From Collinsella sp. AF08-23 (GTDB taxonomy: Bacteria > Actinomycetota > Coriobacteriia > Coriobacteriales > Coriobacteriaceae): a stretch of 64,000 nt of DNA. How positions within the stretch are numbered: the first letter of the stretch is position 1; each line of letters starts with the position of its first letter. The position numbers were made by a program, and so were the translations under genes. This document shows, in pieces, positions 41,765 to 49,426 of this stretch. The stretch covers positions 258,742-322,741 of the forward strand of contig NZ_QUHV01000001.1 of NCBI RefSeq assembly GCF_003479805.1. The letters are read 5' to 3'. The notes under the pieces were generated by a model that was not told where the DNA came from, made no database searches, and saw only the letters and a list, made by a program, of their open reading frames with translations.

Positions 41765-42493
41765 ATGACACCAGGCCTGTTCATATCTGTTGAGGGCATT
41801 GACGGCTGCGGTAAGTCCACGCAAGCCGGCCTGTTAGCGCGTGCGCTTGAGCTCACGGGGCGCGATGTGTTGCGTCTGCGTGAACCCGGTGGCGTGGCTA
41901 TCTCCGAAAAGATTCGCGCGATTCTGCTTGATCCAGCCAATGCCGAGATGGGCGACGTTTGCGAGCTCCTGCTCTACGAGGCCGCACGCGCGCAGCTCGT
42001 GCATCAGGTGATCTGCCCTGCGCTCGCCGCCGGTCGTGTCGTGGTGTGTGACCGTTTCTACGACTCCACCACAGCCTATCAGGCCTTTGCTGATGGGCTC
42101 GAGCGCGCGATGGTTGCTCAGGCAAACGAGCTGGCGGTCGATGGCTGTCATCCGGATCTCACGCTCGTGTTCGACCTTCCGGTTGAGGAGGCTCTGCGTC
42201 GTCGCTCGGGGCGAGATGGGGCAGAGGACCGTCTCGAGCTCAAGGGCCTTGAGTTCCAGCGTCGCGTTGCCGAGGGGTTTCGTGCCCTCGCCGAGGAGGA
42301 GCCCCGCCGCGTGAAGCTCGTCGATGCCACTCATTCCGTTGCGGGGGTGTTCGAGAACGTTGTGCGCGAGCTGCGCGCAGCGGGCCTTGACGTTTCTGAC
42401 GAACACTTCGCCGCGGCGCTAGCCGAGATGGATGGAGCGAACGAGAGCACCCTGTTGCCTTCCACGTCTACTGGGGAGGTTTGCTGGCAATGA
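41765..42493 (+). CDS. tmk: Thymidylate kinase
   Basis: The 242-aa kinase has the P-loop VEGIDGCGKSTQAG, LREPGG and DRFYDSTTAYQAFADG. It phosphorylates dTMP to dTDP. GAGGGG precedes ATG 41765. It is followed by holB, a common bacterial order. Its last codons are part of a duplicated 26-bp segment that also forms the holB ribosome site. Confidence 0.95.
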   Translation: MTPGLFISVEGIDGCGKSTQAGLLARALELTGRDVLRLREPGGVAISEKIRAILLDPANAEMGDVCELLLYEAARAQLVHQVICPALAAGRVVVCDRFYDSTTAYQAFADGLERAMVAQANELAVDGCHPDLTLVFDLPVEEALRRRSGRDGAEDRLELKGLEFQRRVAEGFRALAEEEPRRVKLVDATHSVAGVFENVVRELRAAGLDVSDEHFAAALAEMDGANESTLLPSTSTGEVCWQ

Positions 42494-42530
42494 TCAAACA
42501 GCCTGTATCTACCGGGGAGGTCCGCTAGCC

Positions 42531-43676
42531 ATGTCGGATCACCTCGCTCCCAACAGCCTCCTCGCCAAGCTCGATACGCAGCCGCGCGTGCGCGACTTCC
42601 TCGCGCGCGCCGTGGCCAGTGGTCGCGCGAGCCACGCCTATCTGTTCCTGGGCTCGCCCGGTTCGGGCAAGCTCGACGCCGCCTGGGCGTTGGCTCAGGC
42701 GCTCCTGTGCGCTGAGGAGGCCATTCCAGGTGCTTGCGCGGCTTGCGACGACTGCGTCCGCGTTGCGCGCCGCACCCACCCGGACGTGCACTACTACGCG
42801 CCCGAGTCCGCGACGGGCTACCTCATCGCCCAGACGCGCGACTTGCTCGAAGACGTCGCGCTTTCGCCCATCCGCGCCAAGCGTAAGGTCTACATCATCG
42901 ATCGTGCCGAGCAGCTTCGCGCGAACACCGCGAACGCCCTGCTCAAAACGCTCGAGGAACCGCCGGAGAGCGTAACGTTCATCCTGTTGGGCACCAGCTC
43001 GGACGTCATGCTGCCCACCATCGTCTCGCGTTGCCAGTGCGTGCCGTTCCGCCCGCTGTCCACCGACGAGTCCACGACCGCAGTTGCGCGCGCCACGGGC
43101 CTGCCGCCTGCGCGCTGCCGCATGGCAGTGGCGGTTGCCGGCAGCCCTGCCCGTGCGGTGGAGTTCCTCAAGTCCGCCGATCGCCAAGCGGCCCGTCGTG
43201 CCATGGTCCGCGCGGTCGATGCGCTTGCCCACGCGGACGAGGCAGACATCCTCGCCTCGGCAAAGGAGCTCATGGGGGCCATTCACGCGCCTCTCGCGGA
43301 GGTCAAATCAACCCAGCAGGCCGTGCTCGAGCAAAACCAGGATTACCTTTCCCGTGGTGCTTTAAAGCAGCTGGAAGACCGCAACAAGCGCGAACTGAAC
43401 GCCCGGGAGCGTTCGGGTATCATGGAAGCGCTGGCAAGCGTGCGCTCGCTGCTCCGTGACGTGCTTATACGGCTCGAAGACGCGCAGGACGCTCCCGTCA
43501 ACGACGACGTTCGCGATGTGGTCGAGCGCATTGCCTCGGACACGACGACGACCGGGGTGACCCTCGCCCTCGACGCGGTTTCGTTGGCGGAGACGCGCAT
43601 TGCCCGCAACGTAACTCCCCAGCTGGCCATCGAGGTCATGCTCTTCGATATCAGGAAGGCGCTCAAATGCCCGTAG
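42531..43676 (+). CDS. holB: DNA polymerase III delta-prime subunit
   Basis: The 381-aa clamp-loader protein has an AAA+ fold start (HAYLFLGSPGSGKLDAAWALAQALLC), a zinc module ending CAACDDCVRVARRTHPDVHYY and EEPPESVTFILLGTSSDVMLPTIVSRCQ. GGAGGT precedes ATG 42531. The Walker A region ends SGKLD rather than SGKT/S, as in non-ATPase delta-prime subunits. The 3' end overlaps ricT by ten bases. Confidence 0.9.
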   Translation: MSDHLAPNSLLAKLDTQPRVRDFLARAVASGRASHAYLFLGSPGSGKLDAAWALAQALLCAEEAIPGACAACDDCVRVARRTHPDVHYYAPESATGYLIAQTRDLLEDVALSPIRAKRKVYIIDRAEQLRANTANALLKTLEEPPESVTFILLGTSSDVMLPTIVSRCQCVPFRPLSTDESTTAVARATGLPPARCRMAVAVAGSPARAVEFLKSADRQAARRAMVRAVDALAHADEADILASAKELMGAIHAPLAEVKSTQQAVLEQNQDYLSRGALKQLEDRNKRELNARERSGIMEALASVRSLLRDVLIRLEDAQDAPVNDDVRDVVERIASDTTTTGVTLALDAVSLAETRIARNVTPQLAIEVMLFDIRKALKCP

Positions 43677-45334
43677 TTGTTCCCGTCAAATTCGCGTTCG
43701 CCGCGCGCGAGTTGTGGTTCGATCCCCGTGGCCTCGACATCCTCGAGGGCGATCACGCCATCTGCACCACCGAGCGCGGTACAGAGATCGGCCTTGTCAC
43801 GGCCGACCCCTTTGAGGTCGAGCCGGAGGAGCTCGCCGCACCGCTCAAGCCCGTGGTTCGTATCGCCACCGATGCCGACCTCGACCGCGCCGACGACCTT
43901 GCCGACGCCGGCGAGGACGCCATGTTCGACTTCCGTCGCCTGGTGGAGAAAAACGGTCTCGACATGAAGCCTGTGGGCGTCGAGTACCTGTTCGGCGGGG
44001 AGAAAGCCGTCTTCTACTTCGCTGCCGAGGACCGCGTGGATTTCCGCCAGTTGGTCAAGGACCTCTCCGCCCATTTCCACGTGCGCGTGGACATGCGCCA
44101 GATCGGCGTGCGTGATGAGACCCGCCTGCAGGGCGGGTATGCGACATGCGGTCAGGAGCTGTGCTGCACCCGCTTTGGCGGTCAGTTTGAGCCGGTTTCC
44201 ATCCGCATGGCCAAGGAGCAGGACCTGCCGCTCAATTCCGCCAAGATCTCGGGCGTGTGCGGCCGCCTTATGTGCTGCCTGCGTTATGAGTTCGAGGCCT
44301 ACAAGGACTTCAAGAGCCGCGCCCCTAAGAAGAAGACGCTTATCGACACCCCGCTGGGCAAGGCGCGCATCATGGAGTACAACACCCCGCGCGAGCAGCT
44401 GGTGCTGAGGCTCGAGAACGGCAAGGTCTTCCGTGTCGACCTCGCCGACATGTCCTGTACCGACGAGAACAAGGAGCGCTGCGAGAGCCAGGGCTGCGCG
44501 TGCCGCCCCGACTGCGTAACGCGTGACGTCCTCGAGCGTCTTGAGTCGCCTGAGCTCGCCCTCGCCCTCATGGAGCTCGATCGCCAAAATGGCATCGATG
44601 TCGGCGATGGCCTCGACCGCGCCGACCGCATCGTCGCTTCCGGTCCGACTCCGCGCCGCAAGCGCATGCGTGAGGAGGAGGCGGCAAAATTTGAGAGTGC
44701 GAGCTCCGGCAAGTCTGGTCGAGGCCGCAAGGGTGCTTCCAGCGCTGCGCCCGCCAAGGGCAAGGGCCAGGATCGCCCTGCTTCCGCCGATGAGGTCCCG
44801 CCGCGCCGTCGCCGTCGTCGCTCGTCCGCAGGCGAGGAGAGCGTTCAGGCCGCTCCCGCCGTGGACGCCTCCGTGTCTGCCGAGGGCTCTGCGGGCGGTC
44901 GGCGCCGCAGGCATCGCGCCAGCGATGAAGTAGGTGCCACGTCGCGTGCAGGAGACGCTCGTTCCACTTCGGCGGTGGGAGAGGCAGCTGCGGACGTAGC
45001 GCCTGGTCGCAGTCGCCGTCGCAAGCACGTTTCCTCAAACGAGGCTGCACCTCAGCGAAGCGAATCTGCAAACGAGGCCGGTTCGGGCGGGCAGCGTCGC
45101 AAGCGCTCCCGCAAGCCCGAGACCCCCTCTGTTGCCGATCAGCTTGCCGAGGGCAACGTCAAGGTTCAGCGCCGTCGTCCGGGTGATGGGGGAGGTACAG
45201 AGGCGCAAAACCGTTCCGCCGGCTCTTCTGGCAACGCTGAGGATGCGCCCAAGAAGCGCCGCCGTCGCTCGCGTCGTAAGCCCAAGCAGGATGGGGCGGA
45301 CGGCTCCGATTCTGCGGCACCGCGGACCGAATAG
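43667..45334 (+). CDS. PSP1-domain protein (RicT/YaaT-like) with long basic tail
   Basis: The N-terminal half (about residues 1-280) is a PSP1/RicT domain: GYATCGQELCCTRFGGQFEPVSI and ISGVCGRLMCCLRYEFE contain the conserved cysteines. In Firmicutes RicT works with RicA and RicF in RNase Y targeting and phosphorelay; here that role is inference. The remaining 270 residues are low complexity, rich in Arg, Ser, Ala and Gly, with repeated RRRRR-like runs, and are probably disordered and RNA-binding. It overlaps holB by 10 bases, so the genes are coupled. Confidence 0.85.
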   Translation: MPVVVPVKFAFAARELWFDPRGLDILEGDHAICTTERGTEIGLVTADPFEVEPEELAAPLKPVVRIATDADLDRADDLADAGEDAMFDFRRLVEKNGLDMKPVGVEYLFGGEKAVFYFAAEDRVDFRQLVKDLSAHFHVRVDMRQIGVRDETRLQGGYATCGQELCCTRFGGQFEPVSIRMAKEQDLPLNSAKISGVCGRLMCCLRYEFEAYKDFKSRAPKKKTLIDTPLGKARIMEYNTPREQLVLRLENGKVFRVDLADMSCTDENKERCESQGCACRPDCVTRDVLERLESPELALALMELDRQNGIDVGDGLDRADRIVASGPTPRRKRMREEEAAKFESASSGKSGRGRKGASSAAPAKGKGQDRPASADEVPPRRRRRRSSAGEESVQAAPAVDASVSAEGSAGGRRRRHRASDEVGATSRAGDARSTSAVGEAAADVAPGRSRRRKHVSSNEAAPQRSESANEAGSGGQRRKRSRKPETPSVADQLAEGNVKVQRRRPGDGGGTEAQNRSAGSSGNAEDAPKKRRRRSRRKPKQDGADGSDSAAPRTE

Positions 45335-45374
45335 GTGGGTGCCTGCTCAACAGGCGCGCACGATGGAACGGCAC

Positions 45375-45407
45375 GCCCTCCCTCGTCAGCACGGGGGAGG
45401 GCTTTTT
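45375..45407 (+). terminator. Terminator overlapping the start of comF
   Basis: GCCCTCCC (45375-45382) pairs with GGGAGGGC (45395-45402), followed by TTTTT (45403-45407). The nominal ATG of the comF gene is at 45409, two bases after the T-run. Confidence 0.82.
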
Positions 45408-45408
45408 G

Positions 45409-46182
45409 ATGCGTCGTGTCGGGATTGTGCAAGGTGGGGGCGAGCGTGTGGGTGGGCGCGTGACAGGGCTCTTGCGGGAGCTTGCCGAGCAAACGTTGGA
45501 GCTGCTCTCGCCCACGCGCTGCGCGAGTTGCGAGGCGCCCGGTGCCCTGGTGTGCGATGCCTGCCTGCGGGATATGGTGCGCATCAATCCGGCGCACGCC
45601 TGCACGCGATGCGGAGCTCCGTATGGGAGCCTGCTTTGTACGGAATGCCAAGGGGACGAGGTCGAGCTCGACCGGTGTCTTGCCGCCGTGGTGTTCGATG
45701 GGCCTCCCGCACGTATCGTCCGTGCGTACAAGGACGGGGGAGAACGGCGGCTATCCACCGAAATCGCGTGCATCATGCACCGTGCCGCGCGCGAGGCCGA
45801 GCTCACGGTGCCCGCACGGTACGGAGGGCTTCTTTCGCGGGTGGACGCGGTGACGTTCGTCCCCGTGACCTCATCGGCATACCGACGCCGCGGATTCGAC
45901 CACATGGAGGCTATCGCCTGCGATTTTGCGGATGCGAGTTGCCTGCCGCTCATCGATGCCCTGGTGAAACACGGCTCACTCGACCAGCGAGAATTGGCGC
46001 GCGAAGAAAGACTTGCTCGCTCACGAGGGCAATACGAGGTGGTCGCTCCGGTTGGTGGTATGCGGGTCCTGCTGCTGGACGACGTCATTACCACGGGCGC
46101 CACCATGAACGCCGCCGCCCACGCGCTCAAATGCGCCGGAGCCGCGCGTGTAGACTGCCTTGCATTCGCCCGCGTGTGGTGA
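45409..46182 (+). CDS. comF: ComF-family phosphoribosyltransferase-like protein
   Basis: The protein has an N-terminal zinc module (CASCEAPGALVCDACL then CTRCGAPYGSLLCTEC) and a C-terminal type I PRTase domain with VLLLDDVITTGATMNAAAHAL. Relatives help DNA uptake in competent bacteria, though many hosts are not competent. The ATG 45409 lies at the end of a terminator and lacks a ribosome site; GTG 45460 (VTGLLRELAEQ) is a plausible alternative start. Confidence 0.85.
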   Translation: MRRVGIVQGGGERVGGRVTGLLRELAEQTLELLSPTRCASCEAPGALVCDACLRDMVRINPAHACTRCGAPYGSLLCTECQGDEVELDRCLAAVVFDGPPARIVRAYKDGGERRLSTEIACIMHRAAREAELTVPARYGGLLSRVDAVTFVPVTSSAYRRRGFDHMEAIACDFADASCLPLIDALVKHGSLDQRELAREERLARSRGQYEVVAPVGGMRVLLLDDVITTGATMNAAAHALKCAGAARVDCLAFARVW

Positions 46183-46214
46183 TGTGTAAAAATGCACCTG
46201 TCCCCTTTTACACA
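46183..46214. repeat. Variable-stem hairpin with conserved loop, copy 3
   Basis: Perfect 9-bp arms TGTGTAAAA (46183-46191) and TTTTACACA (46206-46214) enclose ATGCACCTGTCCCC. It starts one base after the comF stop codon. Stem sequence resembles copy 2 in part, the loop almost exactly. Confidence 0.75.
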
Positions 46215-46231
46215 CCCCTTGCAACCTGCGG

Positions 46232-46237
46232 TATAAT
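46232..46237 (+). promoter_or_regulatory. Promoter -10 for the candidate raiA RNA
   Basis: A consensus TATAAT. The -35 would be TACACA (46209-46214, 17-bp spacer) inside the repeat hairpin, a weak match. Transcription would start near 46244. Confidence 0.6.
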
Positions 46238-46243
46238 GCCGCG

Positions 46244-46440
46244 AAGTTCCTTCCAGGCTGTGGTTGCGGGAGCGCGCGAGCGAAAAACGCCGTGCGCTCC
46301 CTAGTCCAAGACAGACGCGGTCAAAGGGATCCACGTAAGCCGAAGCGTGCGCGCGGAGGCGATCATGGCGCGTCCTAGAGGTCAGTCGCACCGTCCGTCC
46401 TACTTGTTTTTGAGGCAATAGTGCCTCGCGGGCGAGCGGG
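46244..46440 (+). ncRNA. Probable raiA-motif RNA
   Basis: A 360-bp non-coding leader follows a TATAAT box and lies between comF and the raiA/hpf gene region, the genomic place where the raiA RNA motif of Firmicutes and Actinobacteria is found. It has GGGAGCGC (46268-46275) pairing with GCGCTCCC (46294-46301), a conserved-looking unpaired block CAAAGGGATCCACGTAAGCC (46322-46341) and GAGGCA-ATAG-TGCCTC (46412-46427). I could not run a covariance search, and the 3' end is approximate. A long mRNA leader for the lipoprotein gene is the alternative. Confidence 0.55.
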
Positions 46441-46605
46441 CTAGTCGTGATGCCGCCGCGGCGGTTGAGCAAACGTCCCAGTGCGCAGGTGTGGGGTCAA
46501 AAACCAGGTCAGCTGGGGGAACATCGATGGAAAACGCCTGCGCGCGGATGCGTCAACGTGCGCTCGCAGGCGAGGCAGGGATGTTGGGTTGAGTCGGGGG
46601 CGAAG

Positions 46606-47592
46606 ATGGTGCGCAGCATGGTGCGGCGGAACTGGGCAAAGGGCGGCAGGTCGTGGAGCGTGTTGCTCGCGGCGGGAGCATGCGCGTGTGCGCTGACCCT
46701 CGGCCTGAGCGGCTGTGTGTTCACCACGCCGCCGCGCGCCGAGGTGAAGCGAGATCGTGTCGAGTCCTCACTTACCTCGAGCGACTTAGTGAACGAGGGG
46801 TATCTGACCGTTGCCATGGATACCACCGAGGCTCCCCAGGCGATGATCGAGACGGATGGAACGCCGTCGGGCTATTACGCCGACGTCGCTCGTGCGCTCG
46901 CCGAGCGCCTGGGCCTCGACCTCAAAGTCGTTTCCTCCGCCGATGCCCCGGGAACCCTTTCCGATGGCGAGGCCGATATCTTTCTCGGCGGCAAGTCGAC
47001 CGACGATGACGAGGAGATCGTCATTGCCGGGAATCTGCTCGAGGATGGCTCGTCCCTGTTCGTGCGCAATGAGGACGGCTCCCTTGAGTCACCCGCGCTC
47101 GACGCAGACTCCCTTTCCGGCGCGGTGATCGCCGTCCAGGGGGATTCCGCCTCACAGGACGCGCTGGTGCGCGGCGGCGTAACCGCGACGTTCAAGACCT
47201 GCTCAAATGTGAACGAGTGCTTTGAAGCCCTCGGTTCCGGTGAAGTAGAATACGTCGCCTGCGATGCGACTGCCGGCGCATATCTCGCCCGCGCCTATCC
47301 GGGAACCGTCTTTGTGGCGACGCTGGGCTCGCTCACTTCGTACGGGCTCATCCTGCCGGCAGACGGGGGCAACCTCGCCAGCGCCGTTGAGGACGCACTC
47401 GCCGCCATCGAGAGCGATGGCACGCTCGATGCCATATATCGTTCCTGGTACGGGTCTCTGCCTTTTGGTCTTTCAAACGAGCAACTCGCCGGACTCTCGG
47501 CTTCCACTGATGGTGCCTCCGAGGACGAGGCGGTCGACTCTGGGGAGGATGGAGAGCTGGTGATCGAGGGCGACCTCAACGCACTCGACTAG
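46606..47592 (+). CDS. Family 3 extracellular solute-binding lipoprotein
   Basis: The 328-aa protein has a signal peptide with lipobox LGLSGC (Cys37), then a bacterial solute-binding family 3 domain: GYLTVAMDTTEAPQAMIE, PSGYYADVARALAERLGLDL, SGAVIAVQGDSASQDAL, YRSWYGSLPF. It likely binds an amino acid. No ABC permease or ATPase gene is adjacent, so it is an orphan binding protein. The start is uncertain: ATG 46606 and 46618 are both possible, and the acidic C-terminus extends past the domain. Confidence 0.82.
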   Translation: MVRSMVRRNWAKGGRSWSVLLAAGACACALTLGLSGCVFTTPPRAEVKRDRVESSLTSSDLVNEGYLTVAMDTTEAPQAMIETDGTPSGYYADVARALAERLGLDLKVVSSADAPGTLSDGEADIFLGGKSTDDDEEIVIAGNLLEDGSSLFVRNEDGSLESPALDADSLSGAVIAVQGDSASQDALVRGGVTATFKTCSNVNECFEALGSGEVEYVACDATAGAYLARAYPGTVFVATLGSLTSYGLILPADGGNLASAVEDALAAIESDGTLDAIYRSWYGSLPFGLSNEQLAGLSASTDGASEDEAVDSGEDGELVIEGDLNALD

Positions 47593-47737
47593 CCGCAAAC
47601 GGACCCTCTCGGCGCGACAATTCGGCAATCGGTTTACATGCTCCAGTCAACGGGAGTGCGACGGACTCGCGTGTGGAAGTGCCAATCTTGGGTACAACAA
47701 GGACATGGCCCTATCCCCGGATAGATTGGAAACACGT

Positions 47738-48322
47738 ATGGATATCAAGGTCTCCGGTCGCAAAACGACGGTAACCGATGCGCTGCGTGCCCATGTCGAT
47801 GAGAAGATCGGCGAATCCCTCAAGGTGTTCGACATCGAGCCCATGACCGCCGACGTGGTCTTGCGCTACGAGAAGAACCCTTCAAATCCCAACCCCGCCA
47901 TCGTCGAGGTCACCGTTCGCGCCCGTGGCTCTGTGATTCGCGTTGCCGAGCATGGTGCGGACATGTACGCCGCCATCGATTTGGCGGCAGACAAGGTCAC
48001 TCGCCAACTGCGCAAGTTCAAGACGCGCGTGGTCGATAATCGCCAGCAGGGTCTGTCCGCTGCTGACGTTGCGCCCGTTGAACCCGTTGCCGACCTGGCC
48101 GACCTGCTCATTCCCGAGGATGACGACGAGCAACTCGTCCGTGTCAAGGAGATCGAGCTCACCCCGATGACCGAGGAACAGGCACTCGTTCAGACCGATC
48201 TGCTTGGCCATGATTTCTATGTGTTTGAGAACAGCACGACGGGTTTGGTCAATGTGGTGTATCACCGTAAGAATGGTGGATACGGCATTATCAAGCCCAA
48301 ACTTGAGGTAGAGGGCGAGTAA
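47738..48322 (+). CDS. hpf: Ribosome hibernation promoting factor, long form
   Basis: The 194-aa protein has an N-terminal HPF/RaiA domain (MDIKVSGRKTTVTDALRAHVDEKI) and a C-terminal dimerisation domain (ALVQTDLLGHDFYVFENSTTGLVNVVYHRKNGGYGII). Long HPF joins 70S ribosomes into 100S dimers in slow growth. The start at 47738 gives the usual N-terminus; ATG 47705 with AAGGA close by is less likely. It is downstream of the candidate raiA RNA. Confidence 0.93.
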   Translation: MDIKVSGRKTTVTDALRAHVDEKIGESLKVFDIEPMTADVVLRYEKNPSNPNPAIVEVTVRARGSVIRVAEHGADMYAAIDLAADKVTRQLRKFKTRVVDNRQQGLSAADVAPVEPVADLADLLIPEDDDEQLVRVKEIELTPMTEEQALVQTDLLGHDFYVFENSTTGLVNVVYHRKNGGYGIIKPKLEVEGE

Positions 48323-48347
48323 AATAGCATCCATTGCATGATTTGGA

Positions 48348-48384
48348 TGGCGGTCATCCCATGTGGGTGGCCGCCACTTTGTTG
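48348..48384 (+). terminator. Terminator after hpf
   Basis: TGGCGGTCATCCC (48348-48360) pairs with GGGTGGCCGCCA (48365-48376) with one bulge, followed by CTTTGTTG. Confidence 0.7.
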
Positions 48385-48398
48385 CGAAAGGCATGCAC

Positions 48399-49355
48399 AT
48401 GGAAAAAGCTCCCGTCGCGATCGAACGTCCCGGCAAGTGCCGAATCGTCATCGATACGTGCGCTGACCTCTCGCCGGAGGTCGCTGCGACGCTCGACGTG
48501 GATATCTTGGGATTCCCCTACATCCTCGACGGTGAGGAATTCACCGATGATATCTGGACATCGATTACCCCCAAGGAGTTCTACGACAAGCTCCGCGCAG
48601 GTTCCAAGGCGTCGACATCCGCCGTTTCACTCGGCCGCTACATCGAGTTCTTCACGCAGTGCGCCGAGGAGGGGACGCCCACGGTGTACCTGTGCTTTAC
48701 GAGCGCCCTGTCATCGAGCTACAACTCCGCGTGTCGGGCAGCCGAACAGGTGCGCGCGGAGCATCCCGATTTCGAGCTGTACGTCGTCGATAATGCTTTG
48801 CCGTGTTCGTGCGGCGAGCTGCTCGCCATGGAGGCTGTGCGCCAGCGTGCCGCGGGCTTGAACGCTCGCCAGCTCGCCGATTGGGCGGACGAAGCCAAGA
48901 CATACGTCCACGGGTACTTTACGCTCGACGGGCTTGATGCCCTCGCTGCCGGTGGTCGCATTCCTCCTGCCGCCGCATCGCTCTCGTCCAAGCTGGATAT
49001 CAAGCCCGAGCTATCCTTCGATCTTGCGGGCTCGCTATCGCTCATCGGCGTGAACCGCGGACGCAAGAAGGCGCTTAAGTCGCTTGTCAAATCGTTTAGG
49101 GAGAATTACGAGCTCGATCCCACGCTGCCCCTGACGATCGTATCGTCCGATGCCGAGAAGGACGCTGACTGGCTTGAGGCCGCCGTTCGTAAGGAGCCCG
49201 GTTGTGAGGACCTCACGATCTTGCGCGGATCGGTGGGGCCCACCATCGGTGCGCACGTTGGGCCGGGGATGGTGGCACTCGTCTTTTGGGGCAAGAACCG
49301 CGCCGAGAAGATATCGCTCACCGACCGTATTGCCAACCGCGTTCGCGGCGAGTAG
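48399..49355 (+). CDS. DegV family fatty-acid-binding protein
   Basis: The 318-aa protein has the DegV pattern: IVIDTCADLSPEVAATLDVD near the N-terminus, SKASTSAVSLGRYIEFF and GPTIGAHVGPGMVALVFWG near the end. Family members bind fatty acids, and some deliver them to fatty acid kinase (FakB role). GAAAGG lies seven bases before ATG 48399; ATG 48393 is too close. No fakA is in the window. Confidence 0.9.
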   Translation: MEKAPVAIERPGKCRIVIDTCADLSPEVAATLDVDILGFPYILDGEEFTDDIWTSITPKEFYDKLRAGSKASTSAVSLGRYIEFFTQCAEEGTPTVYLCFTSALSSSYNSACRAAEQVRAEHPDFELYVVDNALPCSCGELLAMEAVRQRAAGLNARQLADWADEAKTYVHGYFTLDGLDALAAGGRIPPAAASLSSKLDIKPELSFDLAGSLSLIGVNRGRKKALKSLVKSFRENYELDPTLPLTIVSSDAEKDADWLEAAVRKEPGCEDLTILRGSVGPTIGAHVGPGMVALVFWGKNRAEKISLTDRIANRVRGE

Positions 49356-49426
49356 CCCTCGCCACTATTCCCAAATGGCACACCCAAAAACATTGTTGAA
49401 AGACAGCCCTGTGAAGGAGTCGAGAT

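Noticed and set aside
46244..46440. RNase P RNA, tmRNA, SRP RNA or 6S RNA
   Set aside because: The hallmark sequences (such as GAGGAAAGTCC for RNase P or an SRP GGTCAGGNCCGGAAGG loop) are absent.
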